Source of the DNA: Bifidobacterium breve
GTDB lineage: Bacteria > Actinomycetota > Acidimicrobiia > IMCC26256 > JAENVU01
Length of the DNA stretch: 33,803 bases
Direction of reading: 5' to 3'
NCBI GenBank assembly: GCA_945865605.1
Contig: CAMBEL010000017.1
Span: 1-33,803 of the forward strand
In this document: piece after piece, positions 16,322 to 24,663 of the stretch
Numbering within the stretch: the stretch's first letter is position 1
Layout of the letters: each line of letters starts with the position of its first letter
Translations under genes and position numbers: made by a program
The notes under the pieces: model-generated
Told to the model about the DNA's origin: nothing
The model's input: the letters and a program-made list of their open reading frames with translations, nothing else
Databases searched by the model: none

Positions 16322-17284
16322 TTATAGGACAGGCGCAACAGTCGTTGTTGTGGTCGTGGACGTGGGTGGCACCGTTGTGGTCGTGGTCGTAGGTTGCACC
16401 AAAGTTGTCGTGGTCGTAGCCGTGTCCCCTGGATTCTGATTTTGGTCGGGAACGAGCGGCGGCAACTCAGTTCCGAACGGTGCAGGGACGTTCGGGCCGT
16501 TAAGGACGTATACGGGAGTGCCGATTGCCAGAGAGGCGTAGATCCAATCGGCTGAACTCATCGGAACGCGAACACACCCATGTGAGTCAGGGCGGCCTGG
16601 AACATTGAGCGAGCCATGGATCGCGATATTGCCGTTGAAATATGAAGGCTTGTACAACCGCCCGAGCGTTGCGGTCTGCCAACCATTCACTTTGCCACGC
16701 ACTTTGAATGAGCCACCAGGCGTCACAGCACTCGCGCACCGCGATCCCACGCAGTACCTGGCTCCATTTCCGGTTGAAACGGCGACGATCCGGAATAGTG
16801 AACCTGCTTTGTAAAAGAACAAGACCTGGCGCGCGACATCAACCTCAACCCTCGTTGCACCTCCCGCCGGAACCAGCGGTGCAGGGGTACTCGGTGCCGC
16901 AATGCGCGCAAGCGTTTGTTGTCCAGCAACACCGTCACGACCAAGGCCATGAACTTTCTGAAATGCCATCACCGCTTGCATGGTGCTGGCTCCATAGTTG
17001 CCGTCTGCCGCAGGAACGTCGTAGTGCAACGCGCCAAGTTGACTCTGCAAGGTTGCGACGGCTGGACCCGAATCTCCCGGGCGCAGTCCAACGAAGGGTG
17101 CGGTAGTCGTGGTCGGTGGAAGCGTTGTGGTTGTGGTTGTAGTTGTCGTTGAGGTAGTTGTCGTGCTGCGCGCAGGTTTGCGACGCGCCTGTTTATTGGA
17201 ATCACCTGAACCACATGCGGTCACAACGAATACAACCGTAAGTAGTACTGCCGCAGCGCTCTTCCGAGGTGAGCGGACGCGCAT
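16322..17284 (-). CDS. L,D-transpeptidase lipoprotein with peptidoglycan-binding domain
   Basis: This wall cross-linking enzyme has 320 residues. The signal peptide ends in a lipobox VTAC with Cys24, so a lipoprotein is expected. A Thr-rich stretch (41-61) acts as spacer, then a PG_binding_1 domain (about 64-130, LRPGDSGPAVATLQSQLG). The YkuD catalytic domain (about 145-262) has His223 and the active-site motif SHGCVR with Cys237. A second Thr-rich tail (289-316) closes the protein; both Thr tracts may be disordered or glycosylated linkers. ATG 17284 overlaps the rodA stop as TGATG. Its place after rodA ties it to elongation-phase wall synthesis. Confidence 0.93.
   Translation of the reverse strand: MRVRSPRKSAAAVLLTVVFVVTACGSGDSNKQARRKPARSTTTTSTTTTTTTTTLPPTTTTAPFVGLRPGDSGPAVATLQSQLGALHYDVPAADGNYGASTMQAVMAFQKVHGLGRDGVAGQQTLARIAAPSTPAPLVPAGGATRVEVDVARQVLFFYKAGSLFRIVAVSTGNGARYCVGSRCASAVTPGGSFKVRGKVNGWQTATLGRLYKPSYFNGNIAIHGSLNVPGRPDSHGCVRVPMSSADWIYASLAIGTPVYVLNGPNVPAPFGTELPPLVPDQNQNPGDTATTTTTLVQPTTTTTTVPPTSTTTTTTVAPVL
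16337..16420 (-). repeat. Low-complexity ACN tract encoding the C-terminal Thr-rich tail
   Basis: The plus strand shows a run of GTGGTCGTG-like triplets, which is the complement of repeated Thr codons. The tract encodes residues 289-316 of the L,D-transpeptidase, broken by VQP and VPP. Slippage here would change tail length without shifting frame when in triplets. Confidence 0.7.
17102..17164 (-). repeat. Low-complexity ACN tract encoding the N-terminal Thr-rich spacer
   Basis: A second run of mixed ACN codons encodes residues 41-61 of the L,D-transpeptidase, between the lipobox and the peptidoglycan-binding domain. It is similar in composition to the C-terminal tract. Confidence 0.7.
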
Positions 17285-18420
17285 CAACTAAATCGCCTCA
17301 TGGTCACGTTCGCAACTAAGCCAACGCAGGCGAACGAGACAACGATCGAGGACCCGCCGTAACTCATGAACGGAAGAGGTATCCCGGTGATCGGCATTAT
17401 GCCCATTGTCATCCCTATGTTTTCGAAAATCTGAAAGACGAACATCGCGAGTACTCCCGTACAGCAAAGCATCCCAAATCGGTCTTGGGCCACCCGCGCT
17501 GCCCGCCAAGTGCGCCAAACAAGAAGACTGAACAAACCCAGCAATAGGCCGCTTCCGACAAAACCGAGTTCCTCACCGACGGCTGTGAAAATAAAGTCTG
17601 TGTGCTGCTCAGGCACGTAAGCGGACTGTGTCTGGGTGCCTTCGAACAGGCCTTCGCCGGTGAACCTTCCGTTCCCGATCGCAATTTGCGACTGATCCTG
17701 GTTGTAGCCGCTGCCACTTGGGTCTGTTCCATCAACGGCAAATGACGTAAGCCGATCGATCTGATATTTCTCAAGCACGCCGACGTTCACAGCAAGTGTC
17801 GCAACGGTGATACCCATCAAAGCAAGCACAACGAGGTGTCGAGCCTTGACACCGCCGACCAACAGGATCGCGAACGCAATCATCATCAGTACAAGATCGG
17901 TCCCGAGGTCCGGCTCCAACATGATCAAGCCCATCGGCAAGCCTGCGATAGCTAGCGAAATGACGATCCGCTTCGCGTTGAGTTCGCCGCGATGAATCGC
18001 TACGTAGCCTGCGAGCACAAGAATCAAGAACAGTTTGATGAACTCGCTGGGTTGCATCTGCAAAGGACCAAGATCAAAACGGGCTTGGGCTCCCTTGACT
18101 TCTACCCCAAAAATAAGAACGGCAAACAACGCCGCGACGGTTGCTCCGTATCCCCACAACGCGAGTTCTCGAAGTTTGTGATAATCGATTGCAATCATCG
18201 CAGCCATTACGACAAGTCCGAGGGCGACCCCAATCACTTGGCGTTTTGCGAAATAGAGCGGGTCGTCTCCGGCCTGTTCGAGGAGGGTGCGTTGCGATGA
18301 ATAAATCATCACGATTCCAAGTGCTGAAATAATCATCGGAACGAGCACAAGGATCGGGTCTAAGTGCCGCAATGGGGAAGTAACGAGGCGGGCACGGCGA
18401 TCGGCGAGAATCGTGGCCAT
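17284..18420 (-). CDS. rodA: Peptidoglycan glycosyltransferase RodA (SEDS family)
   Basis: RodA polymerises lipid II glycan chains in the elongasome with PBP2. The 378-residue protein has about ten membrane spans. Conserved parts include QMQPSEFIKLFLIL, LEPDLGTDLVLM and the late PEQHTDFIFTAVGEELGF and IPLPFMSYGGSS motifs typical of SEDS proteins. ATG 18420 overlaps the mrdA stop as TGATG; an in-frame TTG just before it is unlikely. Pairing directly after mrdA, as well as the mreBCD context, marks it as RodA, not FtsW. Confidence 0.95.
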   Translation of the reverse strand: MATILADRRARLVTSPLRHLDPILVLVPMIISALGIVMIYSSQRTLLEQAGDDPLYFAKRQVIGVALGLVVMAAMIAIDYHKLRELALWGYGATVAALFAVLIFGVEVKGAQARFDLGPLQMQPSEFIKLFLILVLAGYVAIHRGELNAKRIVISLAIAGLPMGLIMLEPDLGTDLVLMMIAFAILLVGGVKARHLVVLALMGITVATLAVNVGVLEKYQIDRLTSFAVDGTDPSGSGYNQDQSQIAIGNGRFTGEGLFEGTQTQSAYVPEQHTDFIFTAVGEELGFVGSGLLLGLFSLLVWRTWRAARVAQDRFGMLCCTGVLAMFVFQIFENIGMTMGIMPITGIPLPFMSYGGSSIVVSFACVGLVANVTMRRFS

Positions 18421-20339
18421 CAATTGCCCTTGGGCGGAGTTTGTATCGCTACATCAGTGAGCGGCAACCCGTTCAAGACTTGGATAACCCTGCGGGCGAT
18501 CGGGGCTGCCGTCGCAGCTCCATAGCCACCTTCCTCAACCATGACTACGACGATATAACGGGCGTTCACCGCCGGCGTCATCCCTACGAACCATGAAGTG
18601 TTCTGCTTGTCCCCAACCTGGGCAGTACCTGTCTTGCCTGAAACTAGGCCCGCCGGAAAGCCGGCAAATACCGACGCTGCGGTGCCCTCAGTGTCGTAGG
18701 CGACTCCGGTCAGGCCGCGCACGATTTCCGCGCGGCCAGGAACCGGGACGCTGCGGTTGACGATTGGTTCGATCGAACGCAATTTTCGACCGTTCCCACC
18801 GATCACTTCGGCGGCGATTCTAGGCTGATACAAGGTTCCGCTGTTCGCGAACGCTGAGTAAGCGACAGCTAATTGCAATGGAGTAGCAAGCATGTCTCCC
18901 TGGCCGACAGCGAGTTGGATGTTGTCTCCAGGGAGCCAATCGGGGTACGGAAACGCTTCCGGATTCGCCTTGTGAATTCGCTGCTTCCAAGTGGAATCCG
19001 GGACGCGCCCCGACAACTCGCCAGGCAACGGAATCCCAGTCGGCTCGCCAAATCCGTAGGCTCGCGCCGTCTTCTGCAACGCATCACCGCCCGGCGCACC
19101 ATGCCGCTGTCTGTAATACAGATCACCGCCGATCGTGTAGAAGTAAACGTCGCTCGACACAGTTAAAGACCGAGCAAGATTGACGCTTCCATACGCAACG
19201 CTGTTGTCATTGGTGAAGAAGCGGTTTGGGTCGGTCGGGTACGAGTACCGCCCCTTGTCTTCGATGGATTTTCCGGGAGAGATCACGCCGCTCTGAAGTC
19301 CTGCAATGCCGCTGATCAACTTGAACGTTGAGCCAGGCGCGTATTGACCAGCTGCCGCGCGATTCACAAGCGGATAGTGGTTTGCGGCGTCGTTGAGTTG
19401 CTTCCACAAAGGAGTGGCTATTCCGTCCACAAATTTGTTCGGGTCATACGTCGGGTTCGATGCCAATGCAACAACTGACCCATCGGTGCTGTCAATCACG
19501 ACTACAGCACCTGCTGGCGCAGTAAATGTTTCGAACTCATCTTTGTTTGTGAGGTCTTGAACTATCCGCGCTCCGAGCATGCCTTGAGCTAGCGACTCCT
19601 CGGCTACTCGCTGAACATCAAGGTTGATCGTCAGACGCACGTCGTTGCCCACGCGCGGTCGCTTCGTCTCCGTTGTGCGCAAAACTCGTCCGCGACTATC
19701 TACTTCGACCTGAGTTACTCCCGATTTACCGCGCAGTTCGGACTCGTAGGTTTGCTCGACGCCGCTCTTGCCAATTCCCTCGCCGAGTTCATAGGAACCG
19801 ACTCCCAACTGAGCCTTACGTTCTTCCTCGCTTATCTCACCGACGTAGCCGAGTACATGGGCGGCGAGTGAACCGTGTAGATATCTCCGGAATGCAATCG
19901 GCTCAGCGCGTACCGCCGGGAAGTCCTCACGGTGCTCGGAGATGTAAACGATGACTGAATCTTCGACATCCTGAGCCACCGGCACTGCCGTATACGGAGA
20001 GACGCGCTGGTCATCAAGCTTGCGTTCTAATTCGCTCGCACGTACCCCAATCAACTCTGCAAGGCGAGGGATTACAAGCTCGCGTTGTCGTGCAGTGATC
20101 TTTCGATCAATCGTGATCGCATTGGCGATTCGGTTGTCGACGAGCGGACGGCCAGCAACATCGAGAATGCGACCACGGAGCGCTGGTTCAGGAAGCTTGC
20201 GCACTGAATTGTCACGGGCGGCTTCGACGAACTGATTGGGCGATGCAATCTGCAGGTACCAGAGCCGCGCGAATAGAGCGCAGAACAAAGCGAGCGCGAC
20301 GACGCCAATCAGGGTTACACGGACGCGACTGTCTGTCAT
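18420..20339 (-). CDS. mrdA: Penicillin-binding protein 2, elongasome D,D-transpeptidase
   Basis: This class B PBP of 639 residues cross-links peptidoglycan during side-wall growth. An N-terminal membrane anchor (about 8-30) precedes the pedestal (PALRGRILDVAGRPLVDN and the LGYVGEIS region). The transpeptidase domain has the SxxK motif STFK (Ser337/Lys340), SSD at 395-397 and KTG at 569-571. The cognate rodA follows with a TGATG overlap, and mreD lies 52 bp upstream. The motif set and neighbours point to PBP2, not a division PBP. Confidence 0.95.
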   Translation of the reverse strand: MTDSRVRVTLIGVVALALFCALFARLWYLQIASPNQFVEAARDNSVRKLPEPALRGRILDVAGRPLVDNRIANAITIDRKITARQRELVIPRLAELIGVRASELERKLDDQRVSPYTAVPVAQDVEDSVIVYISEHREDFPAVRAEPIAFRRYLHGSLAAHVLGYVGEISEEERKAQLGVGSYELGEGIGKSGVEQTYESELRGKSGVTQVEVDSRGRVLRTTETKRPRVGNDVRLTINLDVQRVAEESLAQGMLGARIVQDLTNKDEFETFTAPAGAVVVIDSTDGSVVALASNPTYDPNKFVDGIATPLWKQLNDAANHYPLVNRAAAGQYAPGSTFKLISGIAGLQSGVISPGKSIEDKGRYSYPTDPNRFFTNDNSVAYGSVNLARSLTVSSDVYFYTIGGDLYYRQRHGAPGGDALQKTARAYGFGEPTGIPLPGELSGRVPDSTWKQRIHKANPEAFPYPDWLPGDNIQLAVGQGDMLATPLQLAVAYSAFANSGTLYQPRIAAEVIGGNGRKLRSIEPIVNRSVPVPGRAEIVRGLTGVAYDTEGTAASVFAGFPAGLVSGKTGTAQVGDKQNTSWFVGMTPAVNARYIVVVMVEEGGYGAATAAPIARRVIQVLNGLPLTDVAIQTPPKGN

Positions 20340-20391
20340 GAGAAGCTCAGGGGAAACGTCATTGAGTTACGCCGCCGATCTGGGGCGCCAC

Positions 20392-20913
20392 TCACCATCC
20401 TTGCGCATTCGATGGGCTAGCGGTACGCGGCCCATCAGAGTGACAAGCAAGGCTTGCGACCGGGAACACAATAAATGCAACGACCGCGTCATAACACGCA
20501 GATATAGCAACAATACGAAGAGAACGCAGCGCCCAAAGTTGCTCTTGGCCAACAAGAGTTCCAATACCCACGAAGAGCAGACCGGACACCAAGCCTCCTA
20601 ATCCACCAAGCACCGGTGGTACCCACCATGCGGTGCGAGCCATGGCTCCTTGAACCACACCGATCAGATATCCGGTAAGCGTAAACACGAGAGCGGAGAG
20701 CCCAAGTGGCGTATCGATAAACAGGTCTGTAGCAAATCCCGCTACGAAACCAAATCCCGCGCCGGTCTCTGGTCCTTCGCGGTAAGCGATCGCAATAGTC
20801 GCGACGAGCGCTAGTTCGGGAACGACATCAAGAATCCTGAGGTAGGGCATAACGGTTGTCTGAATGAGCACAATCGCGATCAGAAACAGCGTGAGGCGTG
20901 CATATCGGATCAA
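20392..20913 (-). CDS. mreD: Rod shape-determining protein MreD
   Basis: MreD is a small integral membrane protein linking MreC and MreB to the synthases. The 173 residues hold about five hydrophobic spans, with the family-typical stretch DLFIDTPLGLSALVFTLTGYLIG in the middle. The primary sequence is poorly conserved in this family, so position between mreC and mrdA carries much of the call. The ATG start overlaps the mreC stop (ATGA). The C-terminal 18 residues are polar and probably cytoplasmic. Confidence 0.9.
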   Translation of the reverse strand: MIRYARLTLFLIAIVLIQTTVMPYLRILDVVPELALVATIAIAYREGPETGAGFGFVAGFATDLFIDTPLGLSALVFTLTGYLIGVVQGAMARTAWWVPPVLGGLGGLVSGLLFVGIGTLVGQEQLWALRSLRIVAISACYDAVVAFIVFPVASLACHSDGPRTASPSNAQGW

Positions 20914-21752
20914 CGTGAACCGCCTTCAACGGCTGCGCCGAGAACCCGCACGAACGTTGCGTGTCCGACCTCTAGAAGGGGTTGGACCAGGACTGTTTGC
21001 GACAATGCGCCCACCAGGCTCCGAACCGATACGACCGTGCCAACCGGGAGTCCTCCAGGGAAGATCGAAGGATCCGCTCCAGATGTAAGCACGAGTTCCC
21101 CGCGCCGAACTTTGACGTCTAGTGGTACATCAAGCGCCAAGAGGCTGCTTCCCTGCCGACCACTAGCGACCTCTAATGCGCCAGAATTTTCGAAGCGCAC
21201 GCTCACTCCAGACTTCGGGTCCGTCAACAGTAAGACGGTCGCGCGCCGTCTCGAGGTCGACGTGACTCGTCCAACTAGGCCATCACCGGTCACTACCGAC
21301 ATGCCAACGATGACTCCAGCATCGGTTCCTTTATCGATACCAACCGTTTCCGAAAAATTGCTCGGCGACGCGGTCACAACTTGGGCATCGACTCCGGTTA
21401 ATCCCGGTGCATACGTAAGTCCGGCGAGTTCTTTCAACTCGCGATTCTCTCTAAGCGCGCCGCGACCCGCCGCTGCGCTTGCAACTGCCTCTGCGAGGTC
21501 TCGACGAAGGCGCGCGTTCTCATTCTTGAGATCGCCGGACCGAGTCACACCATCGAACCAGTCATCTATTGGATCCAAGACATCGCCTACCGCGTCTTGG
21601 ACGGGAGAAATCGCATCGCGCGCGGTATTTCTGGCCGTTGCCGTAGCACCACCACCGTTGGAGCGTGTGTCGAGGGTAATTAGCGTTATGGATGTGAGCA
21701 GAAGCAGCACAAGCACCGAACGGCGCCTGTTGCTAGATCGGTAGACCGCCAC
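20910..21752 (-). CDS. mreC: Rod shape-determining protein MreC
   Basis: MreC is an extracytoplasmic scaffold of the elongasome that activates PBP2. The 280-residue protein has a membrane anchor (about 12-28), a helical, probably coiled region (about 72-108, KNENARLRRDLAEAV) and two beta-barrel domains. The IDKGTDAGVIVGMSVVTGDGLVGRV segment is the family signature. The GTG start lies about 20 bp after the mreB stop. The gene overlaps mreD downstream by four bases. The order mreB-mreC-mreD is standard. Confidence 0.94.
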   Translation of the reverse strand: MAVYRSSNRRRSVLVLLLLTSITLITLDTRSNGGGATATARNTARDAISPVQDAVGDVLDPIDDWFDGVTRSGDLKNENARLRRDLAEAVASAAAGRGALRENRELKELAGLTYAPGLTGVDAQVVTASPSNFSETVGIDKGTDAGVIVGMSVVTGDGLVGRVTSTSRRRATVLLLTDPKSGVSVRFENSGALEVASGRQGSSLLALDVPLDVKVRRGELVLTSGADPSIFPGGLPVGTVVSVRSLVGALSQTVLVQPLLEVGHATFVRVLGAAVEGGSR

Positions 21753-21773
21753 GCGTCGTATCCCGACAGTCGG

Positions 21774-22772
21774 CTAACTCTGACGCGAAGAGATCAGCAC
21801 CTGTTTGAGGGCTTCAAACTCCTCGAGACACTGTCCAGAACCGATGACCACCGAGGATAGGGGATTCTTGGCGATCAAAATCGGCATGCCCGTCTCGGAG
21901 TGAAGGCGCGCGTCTAGGCCATGAAGCAATGCTCCGCCGCCTGTCAGCACAATGCCCCGCTCCATGATGTCGGCGGCAAGCTCTGGGGGCGTGCGGTCGA
22001 GAGTTACCTTGACCGCATCTACGATCGCTGAAACAGGTTCCTCAACCGCCTCGCGAATCTCTTCGGTCGAAACAACAATTGTCTTGGGGAGGCCAGTGAC
22101 CAGATCTCGGCCTCGAATCTCCGCGTAAAGTTCTTCCTCTAACGGATAGGCGCTCGCGAGGGCGACTTTGATTTCTTCGGCTGTGCGTTCGCCAAGAGCC
22201 AGTGAGTATTCCTTCTTGACGTAGTTGATGATCGCCTCATCTAACTCATCGCCAGCGATCCGGATCGACTCGCTAGCAACAATTCCGCCGAGAGAGATGA
22301 CGGCTACCTCGGTCGTGCCGCCGCCAATATCTACGACCATGTTCCCAGCGGGCTCGTGTACTGGCAGGCCAGCGCCGATCGCTGCGGCCATTGGCTCCTC
22401 GATGATGTAGGCAGGCTTGCGTGCCCCGGCGTATTCGGCTGCTTCCTGGACCGCTCGCTGCTCAACACCAGTGATGCCCGATGGAACGCAGATGACCATG
22501 CGCGGCTTAGCCCAGCGGCGCTGGTGCACACGCTGGATGAAGTACCTCAACATCTTTTCGCATATGTCGAAGTCGGCGATCACGCCGTCTTTCAGTGGGC
22601 GAATCGCTTGGATGTGACTAGGTGTTCGACCGATCATTCGCTTGGCTTCGGCTCCGACAGCAAGCGGTCGGCCATCTTTCACATTGATCGCGACTACAGA
22701 TGGCTCATCGAGCACGATCCCGCGACCACGTACGTATACAAGCGTGTTGGCTGTACCTAGGTCGACAGCCAT
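21774..22772 (-). CDS. mreB: Rod shape-determining protein MreB
   Basis: MreB is an actin-like ATPase that forms membrane filaments guiding side-wall synthesis. Motifs include DLGTANT (phosphate 1), [15 protein letters not shown] (phosphate 2), [16 protein letters not shown] and [12 protein letters not shown] (adenosine). The only standard start in frame is ATG 22772, giving 332 residues. Yet the codons just upstream read S-I-L-G-R-D, which matches the short segment (F/I-G-R-D) that precedes M/L-AVDLG in other MreB proteins. The frame is open upstream for about 50 codons without ATG, GTG or TTG. A CTG at 22811, with AAGGG seven bases before it, is a possible start. The N-terminus is thus uncertain. 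Confidence 0.95.
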   Translation of the reverse strand: MAVDLGTANTLVYVRGRGIVLDEPSVVAINVKDGRPLAVGAEAKRMIGRTPSHIQAIRPLKDGVIADFDICEKMLRYFIQRVHQRRWAKPRMVICVPSGITGVEQRAVQEAAEYAGARKPAYIIEEPMAAAIGAGLPVHEPAGNMVVDIGGGTTEVAVISLGGIVASESIRIAGDELDEAIINYVKKEYSLALGERTAEEIKVALASAYPLEEELYAEIRGRDLVTGLPKTIVVSTEEIREAVEEPVSAIVDAVKVTLDRTPPELAADIMERGIVLTGGGALLHGLDARLHSETGMPILIAKNPLSSVVIGSGQCLEEFEALKQVLISSRQS

Positions 22773-22912
22773 ATCGCGACCAAGAATTGAGGTGTACCAC
22801 GGTTCGGACAGCGGATTGCCCTTCAGGAAGCGCGCCGGAGCGGCAAGGCTACGGGTTCGAGGCTCAATAATCCAGACCCAGGAGGTATGGAGTTGCGCAT
22901 CAACGCGCCCTA

Positions 22913-22918
22913 ATTGTA
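22913..22918 (-). promoter_or_regulatory. Possible -10 element of the mreB operon
   Basis: TACAAT on the minus strand, close to the consensus -10, lies just after the ndk stop and 140 bp before the mreB ATG. No good -35 is seen. Transcription from here would give a long leader covering the open frame upstream of the mreB ATG. Confidence 0.35.
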
Positions 22919-22922
22919 CCTA

Positions 22923-23333
22923 TTAACGTTGATCAGGGAAGAAAAGCCGGATCTCGCGAGCCGCAGATTCGGGTGAATCTGAACCGTGAACGAGGTTCTC
23001 TCCCATTTCGATGGCAAGGTCCCCTCGAATGGTTCCCGGCGCTGCTTCTCTCGGGTTCGTTGCACCCACCAGGGTGCGCACAACCTTGTAAGCCTCGGGT
23101 CCTTCAAGAACCATTGCGACAAGTGGACCCCTGGTGATGAACTCGACCAACTCGCCGAAAAATGGCTTGCCTTCATGTTCGGCATAGTGCTGCTTTGCGG
23201 TTGCCTCGTCCAGCTGACGTAGTTCAAGAGCGCGGACTTGGAGTTGTTTGGCCTCGAAGCGGCGAATGATCTCGCCAACCAAGCCGCGCTCAACGGCATC
23301 GGGCTTACAAAGCACAAGGGTACGGTCGACCAT
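22923..23333 (-). CDS. ndk: Nucleoside diphosphate kinase
   Basis: Ndk equilibrates nucleoside di- and triphosphates through a phospho-histidine intermediate. The 136-residue length is normal. The active-site His116 lies in NLVHGSDS, and the nucleotide-binding residues are visible in [16 protein letters not shown] and in [12 protein letters not shown]. It follows folC by 16 bp and is separated from mreB by 150 bp, the widest break in this part of the series, so the mre genes probably have their own promoter. Confidence 0.98.
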   Translation of the reverse strand: MVDRTLVLCKPDAVERGLVGEIIRRFEAKQLQVRALELRQLDEATAKQHYAEHEGKPFFGELVEFITRGPLVAMVLEGPEAYKVVRTLVGATNPREAAPGTIRGDLAIEMGENLVHGSDSPESAAREIRLFFPDQR

Positions 23334-23349
23334 GTCGCCGAGGGTAGCC

Positions 23350-24663
23350 CTACGTGTTGAGCTCTGCGCGGATGGCTCCTACTAGGTAGAGGGAGCCGGT
23401 CACGACCACTTGGCCGTCTGGGGTCGTCACCGCCAGCGCGCGTTCGAGGGCCTTCTCTGGTTGCTCGATGACATCGATGGCGTCGGCGGGTACTCCGAGT
23501 TCTCTTGCGACACGCGCTAGTACCTCAGGATCAGATCCACGTGGGCTGGGTGGCCGTGTGAAAACAATATGAGCGGCGCTCTTCGCTCCGAGCGCGGTCA
23601 GCATCTCCCCAGGATCCTTCCCCTCTAACAGTCCAATGAGAAGTGTCCTGTCCCCGACCGCAAACTCCTCGTCAAGCGCGCCGAGCAGCGCACTAGCGCC
23701 GGCCAAGTTGTGGGCACCATCGAGCAGTAGCAGTGGCTGGTGGCCAACGATCTCGAGCCGCCCTGGAGACGCAATCGTCCCAAACACCTCGGCAACAACG
23801 TCGGCCGAAAGCGGTGCTCCGATATATGACTCTGCAGCGCAAAGCGCAATCGCAGCATTGTCAGCCTGATGTTCTCCGTGAAGGGCAAGGAAAACATCGT
23901 CGTAACGCGATTTGGGTGTGTATAGGTTCAGAACCCTTCCGCCAACCGCGAGGCTGTTGCCTTGGACACCAAAATCACGATCACGAATAACGATAGAACG
24001 TGGCTCCCTGGATGAAAATATCGAAAGCAGCGATGAATCGGTCTCTCCCAACACAAGCATTGATCCGGGTTTGACGATGCCTGACTTTTGGCTGGCAATC
24101 TCTTGGCGTGTTCCGCCGAGGTACTCGGCATGATCGATACCTATGTTCGTGATGACTGCCACCTCTGCTTCGATGACATTGGTCGCGTCCCATGTTCCCC
24201 CTAGGCCCACCTCTACAACCGCTACCTCCACTGCGACTTCGGCAAAAAAATCGAAGGCGCCTGCCGTAATCGCTTCGAAATAACTGACGCGTTCCGTTAT
24301 GTGTTCCTCGACCAAAGCGACGTGACTCACGATCTCGGCAAATTCGGAATCTGAGATCGGGTCACCACGCCATGTGATCCGTTCGTTGACGCGTTCCAAG
24401 TGAGGACTCGTATACGTTCCGACCGAAAGACCCGACGCAGTGAGCAACTGCGATGTCATGCGCGCCGTAGACGTCTTGCCGTTCGTGCCGGTGATCTGGA
24501 TCGTTGGGTACTCGAGTTGTGGCGACCCCAACAGCTCCAGCAGCGCGTGCATTCGATCGAGTGTTGGGTGGCTCTTGCGCCGATCTACGCCCGAAGGAAC
24601 TCCAACGCCAGTCTCAAGATTGACGAGCGCGTTTAGCCAGGCTTCGGCTTTTGCGCGATTCAC
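23350..24663 (-). CDS. folC: Folylpolyglutamate synthase/dihydrofolate synthase
   Basis: This Mur-ligase-family enzyme adds glutamate to dihydropteroate and folates. The 437-residue protein has the P-loop GTNGKTS at 59-65, then [13 protein letters not shown], the [12 protein letters not shown] segment, and the C-terminal domain marked by [12 protein letters not shown] and the [10 protein letters not shown] end. The GTG start overlaps the valS stop (GTGA). Single-gene bifunctional FolC is normal for actinobacteria. It sits between valS and ndk, as in related genomes. Confidence 0.96.
   Translation of the reverse strand: MNRAKAEAWLNALVNLETGVGVPSGVDRRKSHPTLDRMHALLELLGSPQLEYPTIQITGTNGKTSTARMTSQLLTASGLSVGTYTSPHLERVNERITWRGDPISDSEFAEIVSHVALVEEHITERVSYFEAITAGAFDFFAEVAVEVAVVEVGLGGTWDATNVIEAEVAVITNIGIDHAEYLGGTRQEIASQKSGIVKPGSMLVLGETDSSLLSIFSSREPRSIVIRDRDFGVQGNSLAVGGRVLNLYTPKSRYDDVFLALHGEHQADNAAIALCAAESYIGAPLSADVVAEVFGTIASPGRLEIVGHQPLLLLDGAHNLAGASALLGALDEEFAVGDRTLLIGLLEGKDPGEMLTALGAKSAAHIVFTRPPSPRGSDPEVLARVARELGVPADAIDVIEQPEKALERALAVTTPDGQVVVTGSLYLVGAIRAELNT

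Noticed and set aside
21037-21744. 235-codon plus-strand open frame over mreC
   Set aside because: Ser/Thr/Pro-rich antisense shadow. mreC is supported by synteny and domain pattern.
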